A stretch of 64,000 nt of DNA from Streptomyces sp. SKN60 (GCF_026236535.1 NZ_JAHTMW010000003.1:343301-407300); one strand, 5' to 3'; positions 41,498 to 49,796 are shown, counted from the first letter of the stretch. Numbers and translations are program-made. Notes: generated by a model from the sequence alone, not told the origin.

Positions 41498-42433
41498 TCA
41501 GCCGCGCCCCCGGTGTTCCTGGGGGCTGATCCCCCGGACCCGCTTGAACGCGGCGCTCAGCGCGAAGGCGCTGCTGTAGCCGACCTGCCGCGCCACCGCC
41601 TCCACCGTGGCTTCGGTCTGCCGCAGCAGGTCGGCGGCCCGGTCGATGCGCCAGCCGGTGAGGTACGCCATCGGGGGCTCCCCCACCAGGTCGGTGAAGC
41701 GGCGGGCGAGCGCGGCCCGCGAGACGCCGGTCTTCGCGGCGAGGGAGGCGACGGTCCACGGGTGCGCCGGGTCGTTCTCCAGGAGCCGCAGCGCCCGGCC
41801 GACCACGGGGTCGCCCATCGCCCGGTACCAGGCGGGCGCCGCCGCGCCGGGCCGGGCGAACCAGGCGCGGACGGCGGCGATCAGGAGCAGGTCGAGCAGC
41901 CGGTCGAGGACCACGCTCTGGCCGGGCTCGTCGCGCCCGATCTCGTCCTCCAGGAACGGCATCAGCGGGCAGTTCCAGACCTCGCCCGGCAGGTGGAGCA
42001 GCCCGGGCAGCGCGTCGAGCAGTCGCCGGCTGACCTCGCCGGCAAGCAGATAGGTGCCGACCAGGACGGTGGTGCCGCCGTCCGGCGCGTTGCCCCAGGT
42101 CCGTACGCCCAGGCTCATCGACTCGGCCAGCGGCTCGCCGCTCAGGGTGGCGCAGCTGCCACCGGGGCCGATCACGGCGGTCGGCGGGGCGTCGGCGGCG
42201 TGGGCGACGGTGTACGGGTCGGGGCCGCGGGCGATCGCGAGGTCGCCGGGCCGGAGCAGCACCGGCGCCGCCCCGTCCTCGGGCACGATCCAGGCCTCGC
42301 CGTCGGTCACGCACATCAGGCAGAGCGGAGCCTCGTCGGCGATCCGCACCGACCAGGGCGGGGCCATCACCATGCGCAGGACGAAGGCGCCCTTGGCCCG
42401 GGGTCCGTCGAGGAGACCGGCGAGTGCGTCCAT
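41498..42433 (-). CDS. AraC family regulator (cupin-type sensor)
   Basis: A 311-residue regulator. The N-terminal half is an AraC_binding_6/cupin sensor (PLCLMCVTDGEAWIV, LRPGDLAIARGPDPYTVA). The C-terminal half has two helix-turn-helix motifs (WTVASLAAKTGVSRAALARRFTDLVGEPPMAYLTGWRIDRAADLL; VEAVARQVGYSSAFALSAAFKRVRGISPQEHR). ATG at 42433 follows a minus-strand TACGCT box by 7 nt (leaderless type). It is divergent from an NmrA-like oxidoreductase, a common pairing in Streptomyces, and probably controls it. Confidence 0.92.
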   Translation of the reverse strand: MDALAGLLDGPRAKGAFVLRMVMAPPWSVRIADEAPLCLMCVTDGEAWIVPEDGAAPVLLRPGDLAIARGPDPYTVAHAADAPPTAVIGPGGSCATLSGEPLAESMSLGVRTWGNAPDGGTTVLVGTYLLAGEVSRRLLDALPGLLHLPGEVWNCPLMPFLEDEIGRDEPGQSVVLDRLLDLLLIAAVRAWFARPGAAAPAWYRAMGDPVVGRALRLLENDPAHPWTVASLAAKTGVSRAALARRFTDLVGEPPMAYLTGWRIDRAADLLRQTEATVEAVARQVGYSSAFALSAAFKRVRGISPQEHRGRG

Positions 42434-42529
42434 GCCGGCCAGCGTAGGCGACGGGCCCGTGGACGCACGCGTATGCGGGCGAGCCTGTGGAGCATGGGAA
42501 CGGCGGGCCCCGGCGACGAGTCTGGACCC

Positions 42530-43417
42530 ATGACGACGCAGACGAACAACCAGCGGACGAGCGACCCGCAGACGAGCGACCAGCGGACGAACAGCACCCG
42601 TGCCGACGGCACTTCGACCGTCCTCGTGACCGCCGCGACCGGCAAGACCGGGCGCCGGGTGGCCGCCGGCCTTGAGGCGCGCGGGGTGCGCGTGCGGGCC
42701 GGATCCCGGGCCGGGGCCGTGCGCTTCGACTGGGCGGACCCGACGAGCTGGGGCCCGGCCCTGGACGGCGCGGACGCCGCGTACGTGAACTACTACCCGG
42801 ACCTCGCGGCGCCGGGCGCCGAGGAGGCCATGCGGACCTTCGGCGAACTGGCGGCGGCGCGCGGGGTGCGGCGGCTGACGCTGCTGTCCGGGCGCGGCGA
42901 GCCGGAGGCGGTGCGGGCGGAGGCGGCGCTGCGCGCCTCGGGGGTCGAACTGACCGTGGTGCGGGCGGCGTTCTTCGCGCAGAACTTCGACGAGGGGCTG
43001 CTCGCGGAGGGCGTCGCGGCCGGGGTGATCGCCTTCCCGGCGGGTGACACGGCCGAGCCGTTCCTCGACGTGGACGACCTCGCCGAGGTCGTCGTGGCGA
43101 CCCTGACGGACGACGAACACGCGGGTCTGGTCCATGAGTTGACGGGACCGCGGGCCCTCGGCTTCGCCGAGGTGGCGGCGGAGATCGGGCGGGCGGCGGG
43201 CCGTGAGGTGGCGTATGTGCCCATGGGCGAGGCCGAGTTCGCCGGGATGCTGACCGGCTTCGGGCTTCCGGAGTCCGAAGCGGCCTGGCTGGCGGCCCTG
43301 TTCACGATGCTGCTCGACGGGCACAACACGCCGGTGACGGACGGGGTGAAGCGGGTGCTCGGCCGGGAGCCGCGGGACTTCTCGGCGTACGCGGCCCGGG
43401 CGTTCGGTCAGGCGTAG
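42530..43417 (+). CDS. NmrA/NAD(P)-binding SDR-like protein
   Basis: A 295-residue protein of the atypical short-chain dehydrogenase family. After an unusual Asn/Thr/Gln/Ser-rich head (NNQRTSDPQTSDQRTNS) comes the nucleotide-binding VLVTAATGKTGRRVAAGL, then AGSRAGAVRFDWADPTSW and the VVRAAFFAQNFDEGLL segment. It resembles NmrA-like and quinone-oxidoreductase-like proteins that sense or use NAD(P)H. ATG at 42530 is the likely start. The last 10 bp overlap the convergent WYL gene. It is divergent from the AraC gene. Confidence 0.88.
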   Translation: MTTQTNNQRTSDPQTSDQRTNSTRADGTSTVLVTAATGKTGRRVAAGLEARGVRVRAGSRAGAVRFDWADPTSWGPALDGADAAYVNYYPDLAAPGAEEAMRTFGELAAARGVRRLTLLSGRGEPEAVRAEAALRASGVELTVVRAAFFAQNFDEGLLAEGVAAGVIAFPAGDTAEPFLDVDDLAEVVVATLTDDEHAGLVHELTGPRALGFAEVAAEIGRAAGREVAYVPMGEAEFAGMLTGFGLPESEAAWLAALFTMLLDGHNTPVTDGVKRVLGREPRDFSAYAARAFGQA

Positions 43418-44358
43418 CGCGCGGCGAGGGTGCGCACGGTGGCGGCGATCCGGTCGCGGAGGTCCTCGGGGGCGAGGACCTCCACCTCCGCGCCGAGCGC
43501 GAGCAGGGTGGCGTGCGCGTGGTCGGGGCCCTCGACGGGGAGGGTGGCCCGGGTCCAGCCGTCGGGTTCGGGGGTGCCGTTCTCGGCGAGGGCGCGGGCC
43601 GCGGCGCCGGTGAGGGCGGCGGCGCCGCGCGGGGAGATCCGTACGACGGCCTCGCCCTGGTGGAGCCGGGCGTGGAAGTCGGCCTGGGTGGCGCGCCAGT
43701 GGGCGGCGAGGTCGAAGTCCTCGGGGATGTCGGCGTCCTCGTCGGTGACGGTGAGGTCGAGGATCTGGTCGACCCGGTAGGTGCGGGGCCCCGGCCCGGC
43801 GACCAGGTACCAGCGGCCGGCCTTGAGCACCAGACCGTACGGGGCGAGCCGCCGGTCGACGTCGGTGGGTTCCTTCCAGCGCCGGTAGCGCACGGCGAGC
43901 ACCCGCCCGTCCCGTACGGCGTCGGCGACCTGCGGCAGGAACGGGGTCCCGGTGTCCTCCGCGTACCAGCCGGGGGCGTCGATGTGGAAGCGGCCGCGCA
44001 GCCGGTCGACGTGCTCGCGCAGCGGGGCGGGGAGGGCGGCGCGCAGTTTCAGCTGGGCGTCGGCGAAGTGTCCGCCGAGCCCGAGCTCGTCGGCGGCGGC
44101 GGGCAGCCCGGCGAGGACGAGGGCCTCGGCCTCCCGTGCGTACAGGCCGGTGAGCCGGGAGCGGTGGCCGGCGAGCAGCCGGTAGCCGCCGCGGTGCCCG
44201 GCGTCCCCGTAGAGCGGGACGCCGGCGGTGTGCAGGGCCTCGACGTCGCGGTAGACGGTGCGGACGGAGACCTCCAGCTCCTCGGCGAGCTGGGCGGCGG
44301 TCATCCGGCCGCGGGTCTGGAGCAGCAGCAGGATCGTCAGGAGTCGGCTGGACTTCAC
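43408..44358 (-). CDS. WYL-domain (YafY-like) transcriptional regulator
   Basis: A 316-residue regulator. The N-terminal DeoR-type helix-turn-helix is RLLTILLLLQTRGRMTAAQLAEELEVSVRTVYRDVEALHTAGVPLYGDAG. The middle WYL domain has VLAVRYRRWKEPTDVDRRLAPYGLVLKAGRWYLVAG, and a WCX-type C-terminus follows. WYL proteins bind small ligands or nucleic acids and often repress a neighbouring gene. GTG at 44358 overlaps a perfect palindrome (44356-44376) that also lies in front of the divergent gene, so self-regulation is likely. Confidence 0.92.
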   Translation of the reverse strand: MKSSRLLTILLLLQTRGRMTAAQLAEELEVSVRTVYRDVEALHTAGVPLYGDAGHRGGYRLLAGHRSRLTGLYAREAEALVLAGLPAAADELGLGGHFADAQLKLRAALPAPLREHVDRLRGRFHIDAPGWYAEDTGTPFLPQVADAVRDGRVLAVRYRRWKEPTDVDRRLAPYGLVLKAGRWYLVAGPGPRTYRVDQILDLTVTDEDADIPEDFDLAAHWRATQADFHARLHQGEAVVRISPRGAAALTGAAARALAENGTPEPDGWTRATLPVEGPDHAHATLLALGAEVEVLAPEDLRDRIAATVRTLAARYA

Positions 44359-44376
44359 TGACAGAAGATGTCAGTG
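44356..44376. promoter_or_regulatory. Palindrome at the WYL start codon
   Basis: The arms cactgaca (44356-44363) and tgtcagtg (44369-44376) are perfect, with a 5-nt spacer. The element covers the WYL start codon and lies 22 bp before the divergent gene, so one dimer could block both. Confidence 0.65.
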
Positions 44377-44397
44377 AACCGCTCCTACAGTCCAGCC

Positions 44398-44889
44398 ATG
44401 GCTTTCACGGAGAAGAATCTGTTCGTCCTGCCGCCGGTCGTGGTCGCCGGCCGGCAGCTGAAGCGCTACCACGTCACGGCCGACCCGGCGGGCATCGAGC
44501 CGGAGGTGGAGAAGGCGGCGTACGCGCTGCTTCCCGAGCTGCTCCCGGAGCCGGACGGCACCACCCCGGCGGCGGGTTTCGTGGTGCTGCACCGGGGCGG
44601 CGACACCGGTGCGTATCTGAACGTCTACAGCTGGGTGTGGGACAACGTGCTGCACTTCGCGGGTGCGGCGGCCGGGCAGCCGGCGCTCGACTGCCCGGAC
44701 CTGGACCCGGCCCGTTTCGTACGGATCGAGCCGGGCGCCCGCAACTGGATCGGCTGTGTGTGGGAGTTGGCGCCGCTCGGGCACGAACGGGCGGCCTGGG
44801 TACGGCACATGCTCGCGCCCGAGACCCCGGACCTGGCCGGCTATGTCGCGGACGCGCTGACCACGGGCACCACGGGGGTGTGCGCGTGA
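44398..44889 (+). CDS. Uncharacterised protein, WYL-regulated partner 1
   Basis: A 163-residue protein with normal globular composition: NLFVLPPVVVAGRQLKRYHVTADP, TTPAAGFVVLHRGGDTGAYLNVYSWVWDNVLHF and FVRIEPGARNWIGCVWELAPLGHERAAWVRHMLA. I do not recognise a named domain, though the text resembles conserved proteins often found beside WYL regulators. A TACAGT box lies 6 nt before ATG 44398, suggesting a leaderless transcript. Its TGA overlaps the GTG of the next gene (GTGA), so both are coupled. Confidence 0.8.
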   Translation: MAFTEKNLFVLPPVVVAGRQLKRYHVTADPAGIEPEVEKAAYALLPELLPEPDGTTPAAGFVVLHRGGDTGAYLNVYSWVWDNVLHFAGAAAGQPALDCPDLDPARFVRIEPGARNWIGCVWELAPLGHERAAWVRHMLAPETPDLAGYVADALTTGTTGVCA

Positions 44890-45365
44890 GCGGCGGGGAC
44901 TTCGACTTCCTGGACGGCCGGTGGACCGTGCGCAACCGCCGGCTCGCCGACTTCCTCGATCCGGACAGCGGCTGGGAGGAGTTCGACGGGCACACCACCG
45001 GGCGTCTCTTCTGGGGCGGCCGGGCGCACGCCGACGAGATCGTCTTCCCGTCGAAGGGCTTCAGCGGACTGACGCTGCGCCTGTACGAGCCGGAGACCGG
45101 CGAGTGGACGCTGAACTGGTCCAACAGCCGCACCGGCCGGCTCGATCCGCCGGTGCGGGGCCGGTTCGGCGCGGACGGCACGGGGCTGTTCCTGGGCGAC
45201 GACCACTACGCGGGGCGGCCGGTGCGGGTGCGGTTCCGCTGGACCGGGATCGGTCCGGACACGGCGCGCTGGGAGCAGTCCTTCGCGCCGGCCGGCACCG
45301 AGGGCACGGAGGAGGAGTGGGTGGTGAACTGGGTGATGGAGTTCAGCCGCGGGGAGCGCTCTTGA
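44886..45365 (+). CDS. Uncharacterised lipocalin/DUF1579-like protein, WYL-regulated partner 2
   Basis: A 159-residue beta-rich protein: FDFLDGRWTVRNRRLADFL, WEEFDGHTTGRLFWGGRAHADEIVFPSKGFSGLTLRLYEPETGEWTLNWSNSRTG and RVRFRWTGIGPDTARWEQSF. The repeating strand pattern and the opening FLDGRW are like the DUF1579/lipocalin-type group, which may bind hydrophobic ligands. GTG at 44886 overlaps the previous stop. The last 23 bp overlap the convergent methyltransferase gene. It forms an operon with the previous gene. Confidence 0.82.
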   Translation: MSGGDFDFLDGRWTVRNRRLADFLDPDSGWEEFDGHTTGRLFWGGRAHADEIVFPSKGFSGLTLRLYEPETGEWTLNWSNSRTGRLDPPVRGRFGADGTGLFLGDDHYAGRPVRVRFRWTGIGPDTARWEQSFAPAGTEGTEEEWVVNWVMEFSRGERS

Positions 45366-46110
45366 GGTAGCGGGCGAGCCGGTAGACCGGGTCGGGTCGC
45401 GACCGGTCCTGGTCGGGCAGGGCGGCGAGCGCCGCGTCCAGGGTGTCGGTGTCGGCGGGCGTGCCGCGGTACCAGGAGGCGTAGTAGCCGCGGCGCAGCT
45501 TCCGCGCCGTCCCGCGCGGGGTGGCGCCCTGGCCGTGGCCGGTGAACTCGGTGCCGGGCGCCGGGTCGAGGCCGTGGGCGGCGGCGTACGCGGTGATGCG
45601 CGCCGCGCTGTCGGAGCCGGAGCCGGAGCCGGCCGCGGCCGTGCGGTGCGGGCGGAGGAGGGCGTCGATGTCGCTGCCGACGTCGTGGCAGGCGTCCTTG
45701 TCGACAGTGGTGAGGAACACCCCGCCGGGCCGGAGCACCCGGGCGGCCTCGGCGACGACCTCCTCGGCGAACGGCACCAGGTGGAGCAGCCAGATCGCGC
45801 TGACGGCGTCGACCGACCCGTCCGGCAGCGGCAGCCGGCGGGCGTCGGCGCGCACCGCCCGGCCGGGGAGCCGGGCGGCGGCGGTGCGCAGCATCGCGTG
45901 GGCGGCGTCGGCGCCGTACGCGGTGAGGCCGGGGCGGGTGACGCGTTCGGTGACGAGTGCGGTGCCGCAGGCGACGTCGAGCAGGGTGCGGGTGCCGGGC
46001 GGCAGCAGCCGCAGGACGGCCTCCGCAGCCGCCTCGGCCCGTGGGACGCCGCCGCGGGTCTCGTCGTAGCGCGCGGCCTCGGCCTCGTAGTCGAGAATCG
46101 TCTCCCCCAT
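45343..46110 (-). CDS. Class I SAM-dependent methyltransferase
   Basis: A 255-residue methyltransferase. It starts ETILDYEAEAARYDETRGG, as in the UbiE/Methyltransf_11 group, with motif I TLLDVACGTALVTERV, YGADAAHAMLRTAAARLPG, VDAVSAIWLLHLVPF and LRPGGVFLTTVDKDA. The C-terminal KLRRGYYASWYRGTPAD is unusual for the group. The substrate is unknown. ATG at 46110 is in the standard place. Its 3' end overlaps the convergent gene by 23 bp. Confidence 0.88.
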   Translation of the reverse strand: MGETILDYEAEAARYDETRGGVPRAEAAAEAVLRLLPPGTRTLLDVACGTALVTERVTRPGLTAYGADAAHAMLRTAAARLPGRAVRADARRLPLPDGSVDAVSAIWLLHLVPFAEEVVAEAARVLRPGGVFLTTVDKDACHDVGSDIDALLRPHRTAAAGSGSGSDSAARITAYAAAHGLDPAPGTEFTGHGQGATPRGTARKLRRGYYASWYRGTPADTDTLDAALAALPDQDRSRPDPVYRLARYLKSAPRG

Positions 46111-46133
46111 GCGGGGATGGTACGGCGCGGGCG

Positions 46134-46436
46134 TCAGTGCGCGCCGTGGCCGGGAGCCACGGCCTCGACGCGTTCGGCGAGTTCGAAGTCCTTCTCGGTG
46201 ACCCCGCCGGCGGAGTGGGTGTTCACGGAGACGACGACCGTGTTGTAACCGAGCGTCAGATCGCTGTGGTGGTTCAGCTCCTGCTGGATCTGGGCGACGT
46301 GGACGACGAGCGCGGTGGCGGCGAAGTGGTCGGCGAGCTCGTAGCTCCGGGTGATGCGGTCGCCGTCGAGGGTCCAGCCGGGGAGCTCCCGCAGGCGGTC
46401 CTCGATCTCCTTCTGCGACAGGGGCTCAGTGGGCAC
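46134..46436 (-). CDS. Pterin-4a-carbinolamine dehydratase (PCD/DCoH family)
   Basis: A 100-residue protein. PCD recycles 4a-hydroxytetrahydrobiopterin made by aromatic amino acid hydroxylases. The active-site motif is visible as QQELNHHSDLTLGYNTVVVSVNTHSAGGVTEKDFELA, with the H-H pair and the later His. No hydroxylase gene is nearby. GTG at 46436 has a GGAGGGAG Shine-Dalgarno 6 nt upstream. It lies just upstream of the methyltransferase gene on the same strand. Confidence 0.93.
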   Translation of the reverse strand: MPTEPLSQKEIEDRLRELPGWTLDGDRITRSYELADHFAATALVVHVAQIQQELNHHSDLTLGYNTVVVSVNTHSAGGVTEKDFELAERVEAVAPGHGAH

Positions 46437-46526
46437 GTGGTGCTCCCTCCGGTAGGTGTGCGGGGTGGTGACGGAGCGGTCCCGGGGAGAACGTACCCGG
46501 GTCCCCCTCTGGGATACCGTCTGCCC

Positions 46527-47336
46527 ATGACGACTGTCGCGACCGACACGGGTGTGGGGCCCCTGCTGCGCGGATGGCGCGAGCAGCGGCGGCTGAGCCA
46601 GCTGGAACTGGCGCTGCGGGCGGATTCGTCCGCGCGGCACATCTCCTTCGTCGAGACGGGCCGCTCCCGGCCTTCGGAGGAGATGATCCTGCGGCTCGCG
46701 GAGCACCTGGACGTGCCGGTGCGCGACCGCAACGCCCTGCTGCTCGCGGCGGGTTACGCGCCGCGCTACGCCGAGTCGGCGCTCGACGCGCCCGAGCTGG
46801 AGACGCTGCGCGAGGGCATCGAGCGGCTGCTGCAGGGGTACGAGCCGTTCCCGGCGCTCGTGGTCGACGGCTCGTACACGGTGGTGGCGGCCAACCGGGG
46901 GATCCAGCTGCTGCTCGCGGGGCTTCCGGAGCAGCTGCTGACGCCGCCGCTGAACGCGATGCGGATCACGCTGCACCCGGAGGGCCTGGCGCCGCGGATC
47001 CGCAATCTGCGCGAGTGGCGGGGGCATCTGCTCGCGCAGATGGAGCGGCAGATCGGCCTGGCCCGCTCGGCGGCGCTGCGGGCGCTGTACGAGGAGGTGG
47101 CGGCCTATCCGCTGCCGGACGGGACGACGGACCCGGACGACCGGGAGGACCCGGAGCCGTACCCGTACTTCGCGCTGCCGCTGCGGATCGAGCACGACGG
47201 GCACGTGCTGTCCTTCGTGTCGTCGATCTCGACCTTCAACACGCCGATGGACGTGACGGTCGCCGAGCTGGCCATCGAGACCCTGCTGCCGGCCGACCCG
47301 GCGACGGTCGCCTATCTGCACTCGCTCGACGGCTGA
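46527..47336 (+). CDS. XRE regulator with MmyB-like ligand domain
   Basis: A 269-residue regulator. The helix-turn-helix is GPLLRGWREQRRLSQLELALRADSSARHISFVETGRSRPSEEMILRLAEHL. The C-terminal MmyB-like domain, a PAS-type fold, begins PALVVDGSYTVVAANRGIQLLLAGLPEQLL. MmyB-type proteins control secondary metabolism or oxidoreductase genes. ATG at 46527 follows a TACCGT box by 6 nt (leaderless type). It is divergent from the PCD gene and convergent with a small membrane protein gene with no spacer. Confidence 0.92.
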   Translation: MTTVATDTGVGPLLRGWREQRRLSQLELALRADSSARHISFVETGRSRPSEEMILRLAEHLDVPVRDRNALLLAAGYAPRYAESALDAPELETLREGIERLLQGYEPFPALVVDGSYTVVAANRGIQLLLAGLPEQLLTPPLNAMRITLHPEGLAPRIRNLREWRGHLLAQMERQIGLARSAALRALYEEVAAYPLPDGTTDPDDREDPEPYPYFALPLRIEHDGHVLSFVSSISTFNTPMDVTVAELAIETLLPADPATVAYLHSLDG

Positions 47337-47774
47337 TCAGCGGGCGGTACCGGCGGTATCGGCGGCGTCGGCACGCAGCGCTGACCACTGCAGCGCCGCG
47401 AAGCCGGCGACGGTGCCGGCCTGGAGCAGGGTCCACACCGTGCCGGCCGTGGTCGGCTCCAGCCAGGCCACGAGGGCGACCACGCTCAGCACGGTCCACA
47501 GCAGGTTGATGTCGACGACGGCCTTCACCCCGCCGGCCGCGGGCCGCGTCCGGCTCGCCAGCCAGGCCACCCCGGCGGCGTACGCGACGAGGAGGAGCCC
47601 GAGCTCGAAGAGCAACCCCCGGTCGACGCCGAGGAGTTCGCCGAGCGGTCCGGGGGCGGCGGCGTAGGCGAGCCCGTTGGCGCCGGTGACGACGGCGTCG
47701 AGCGCGAGGAACCGGCGCACCATGGACCGCGGCTCGGTGGTGCGGGAGAGACCGGCGAGCAGGGCCTGGGACAT
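47337..47774 (-). CDS. Small integral membrane protein
   Basis: A 145-residue protein with four hydrophobic segments: FLALDAVVTGANGLAYAAA, LFELGLLLVAYAAGVAWLA, AVVDINLLWTVLSVVALVAW and TVWTLLQAGTVAGFAALQW. The four-helix layout with ALDAVVTGANGLAY is typical of small Streptomyces membrane proteins of unknown function. Its stop codon directly abuts that of the convergent MmyB-like regulator. ATG at 47774 gives a sensible N-terminus; a GAGATCACC stretch offers a weak Shine-Dalgarno. Confidence 0.82.
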   Translation of the reverse strand: MSQALLAGLSRTTEPRSMVRRFLALDAVVTGANGLAYAAAPGPLGELLGVDRGLLFELGLLLVAYAAGVAWLASRTRPAAGGVKAVVDINLLWTVLSVVALVAWLEPTTAGTVWTLLQAGTVAGFAALQWSALRADAADTAGTAR

Positions 47775-47820
47775 GGGAGATCACCTTCCTGGCAGAACGG
47801 TTGAGGGGGTGGGGCGTGGG

Positions 47821-47841
47821 TGCCCGGTGCCCGGTGCCCGG
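47821..47841. repeat. Three tandem copies of a 7-mer
   Basis: tgcccgg is repeated three times without a break upstream of the small membrane protein gene. It may be a slippage tract; no function is suggested. Confidence 0.8.
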
Positions 47842-48001
47842 ACGGAGTGCGCCGCCCGGGAACCGGTGCCTTGAGCTTGCCGGGGGCGGGCCGGTGCGTC
47901 GATTACGTCCGGGGTAATGCGGACCGGCGGGCCGCCCCGGGCCGGTAGGGTGCGCGCCGGGACGGCCGGCGGGGCGCGGCCGGGAAACGAGGGGGCGCGG
48001 C

Positions 48002-49207
48002 ATGGCGGCCGGGAATCGGTCACGCATGGTGGCGACCGGGGGCGATCACAAGGTGACGCCCGCGGAGTTGTTCTTCGATCTGGTCTTCGTCTATGCGATC
48101 ACGCAGGTCACGGCGCTGATGGCGGCCGCGCCGTCGCCGACCCGGGTGGTCGAGGGCATGGTGGTGCTCGCGCTGCTGTGGTGGTGCTGGTGCTGCTTCG
48201 CCTGGCTGGGCAATGTCGTACGGGCCGACGCCGGCGCGCTGTTCGGGGTCCTGGTGACCGTGATGGCGGTGGTGTTCGTGGTGTCCCTCGCGGTGCCGGA
48301 GCTGTTCGCGGACGCCACCGGCGGGCTGCCGCTGCCGCTGGTGTTCGTGACGTCGTACGGCCTGGTGCGGGTGCTGCACCTGGTCTCGTACCGGATCGCC
48401 AGCCCCGGCGACACGGCCCTGCACCGCACCCTGCGCCGCACGGCACTGCTCTCGGTCGCGCCGCCGCTGGCCCTGCTGCTCGCGGGCTGCGCGTACGAGG
48501 GGACGCCGCGGCTGCTGCTCTGGCTGGGCGCGGTCCTGATCGACTACGGAGGCATCTACGTCACCGGCGCGTCCGGCTGGCGGGTCAACTCCCCCGGCCA
48601 CTTCGCCGAACGGCACGGTCTCATCGTGATCATCGCGCTCGGCGAGTCGATCGTGGCGATGGGCGTCGGCGTGGCCGACTTCCCGCTGACGGTGGCGGTG
48701 ATCGGCGCGTGCGCGGCGGGGCTGCTGCTCTCGGCCGGGCTGTGGGCGCTCTACTTCCGCCGCTTCGGCGAGCCGGCCGAACACCGGCTCGGCGCGCTCG
48801 ACGGCGACGACCGCACCCGCTTCGCCCGCGACGTCTACACCTTCCTCCATCTGCCGCTGGTGGCCGGCGTGGTGCTGTGCGCCCTCGGCATGAAGAAGGT
48901 CCTCACCCAGGTCGCCGACACCGGCCACTACGCCCTGACCGAGCCCCTGCACGGCACGGTGGCCTGGTCGCTCGCCGGCGGCGTCGGCGTGTTCCTCCTC
49001 GGCGCCGCGGCGATCGTCCTGCGCTCCACGGGCCGCCGCCCGACCGCCCTCCTCGTCGCCGGCGCGCTCGGCCTCGCGGCCGGCCCCCTGGTCCAGCGGG
49101 TTCCGGCCCTGCTCTCCCTCGCGCTCCTCGCGGCGGCGGTCCTCGCCCTGGTGCTGGTGCACGGGCGCGGGGCGGCGGCCCGGCCGGAACCGGCGGCGGA
49201 GGCCTGA
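48002..49207 (+). CDS. Low temperature requirement protein A (LtrA) family membrane protein
   Basis: A 401-residue protein with about eleven hydrophobic segments. The LtrA start is clear: TPAELFFDLVFVYAITQVT, followed by LLWWCWCCFAWLGNV, FAERHGLIVIIALGESIVAMGVG and YTFLHLPLVAGVVLCALGMKKV. LtrA was named for growth at low temperature in Listeria; its activity is unknown. ATG at 48002 is the likely start; an ATG at 48026 is an alternative. It is convergent with a 50-residue gene on the minus strand. Confidence 0.92.
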   Translation: MAAGNRSRMVATGGDHKVTPAELFFDLVFVYAITQVTALMAAAPSPTRVVEGMVVLALLWWCWCCFAWLGNVVRADAGALFGVLVTVMAVVFVVSLAVPELFADATGGLPLPLVFVTSYGLVRVLHLVSYRIASPGDTALHRTLRRTALLSVAPPLALLLAGCAYEGTPRLLLWLGAVLIDYGGIYVTGASGWRVNSPGHFAERHGLIVIIALGESIVAMGVGVADFPLTVAVIGACAAGLLLSAGLWALYFRRFGEPAEHRLGALDGDDRTRFARDVYTFLHLPLVAGVVLCALGMKKVLTQVADTGHYALTEPLHGTVAWSLAGGVGVFLLGAAAIVLRSTGRRPTALLVAGALGLAAGPLVQRVPALLSLALLAAAVLALVLVHGRGAAARPEPAAEA

Positions 49208-49234
49208 CCGCGCGCCGGTCCGCCGGGGCGGGCG

Positions 49235-49387
49235 TCACTCGGGGCGGGCCTCCCGGCGGGGAGTCGGTTCGGCCCGGACGGGCTCGGGTGTCGGGGCCGG
49301 TTCCGGGGCGGGCGGTTCGGGCGTGCGGTTGCGTGCGGCCTCGGCGCGCAGCAGGGCGTTGAGCACGGCGAAGGGGTCGACGGGCAT
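49235..49387 (-). CDS. Small 50-residue protein
   Basis: Translated from ATG 49387 to TGA 49235 the protein starts MPVDPFAVLNALLRAEAARN and continues with a Pro/Glu/Ala-rich tail. An AAGGAG Shine-Dalgarno lies 9 nt before the ATG. A short amphipathic helix followed by a disordered tail is plausible. The N-terminus looks conserved-type rather than random, but no family can be named. A hairpin lies 32 bp upstream, between it and the next candidate gene. It is below the usual length limit for automatic gene calls. Confidence 0.5.
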   Translation of the reverse strand: MPVDPFAVLNALLRAEAARNRTPEPPAPEPAPTPEPVRAEPTPRREARPE

Positions 49388-49418
49388 GGGGGTGCGCTCC
49401 TTGCGGTGGGGGGTGTGG

Positions 49419-49447
49419 GGTGCTGGGAGGCAGGGCCTCTCAGCACC
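49419..49447. terminator. Hairpin between two small minus-strand genes
   Basis: A 13-bp stem with one G-T pair (49419-49431 with 49435-49447) and a 3-nt loop covers the stop codon of the upstream 118-residue frame. It may terminate or separate the two small genes. Confidence 0.5.
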
Positions 49448-49796
49448 GCATCACCGCCGACCGGGGAGCGGCGCCACGCGCGGCGGGTACGGGGACGGGT
49501 GCGGGCGCGGCGGGCCGTACCGCGCAGGGCGGCGGCGCGGGCCGCGGGTGCGCACGGCGGAGGGGCGCGGTGGCCTGGTGCTCGGTGGTCTCGTGGGTCT
49601 CGCCGCCGGGGTCCGCGGCGGCGGACACGGACCGGATCTCGCCCTCGCCGAAGGCCGCCGCCCCGCCGGCGCCCACGCCGAGCAGCGCGGCGAGCACGAG
49701 CAGCACCGCGAGCGCGAACCGGGCGGTCCGGCCCGTACCGTGCCCGGATCGCGCTCCCCCGGGGCTGTGCCCGGGCGGGGGTACGACCCGCGGCAC
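49440..49796 (-). CDS. Possible single-pass membrane protein, unknown function
   Basis: About 118 residues if GTG 49796 is the start. One hydrophobic helix (FALAVLLVLAALLGVGAGGAAAF) is followed by GEGEIRSVSAAADPGGETHETTEHQ and a Pro/Ala/Arg-rich end. The helix and the polar stretch look like a real small membrane protein. The part before the helix is low-complexity, and the same frame stays open to 50039 through a repeat element, so the start is uncertain. GGAGG lies 11 nt before GTG 49796. Confidence 0.4.
   Translation of the reverse strand: MPRVVPPPGHSPGGARSGHGTGRTARFALAVLLVLAALLGVGAGGAAAFGEGEIRSVSAAADPGGETHETTEHQATAPLRRAHPRPAPPPCAVRPAAPAPVPVPAARGAAPRSAVMRC

Noticed and set aside
47821..47841. 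Tandem 7-mers as an operator or origin iteron
   Set aside because: Only three GC-rich copies, no AT-rich region and no replication gene nearby; best seen as slippage.
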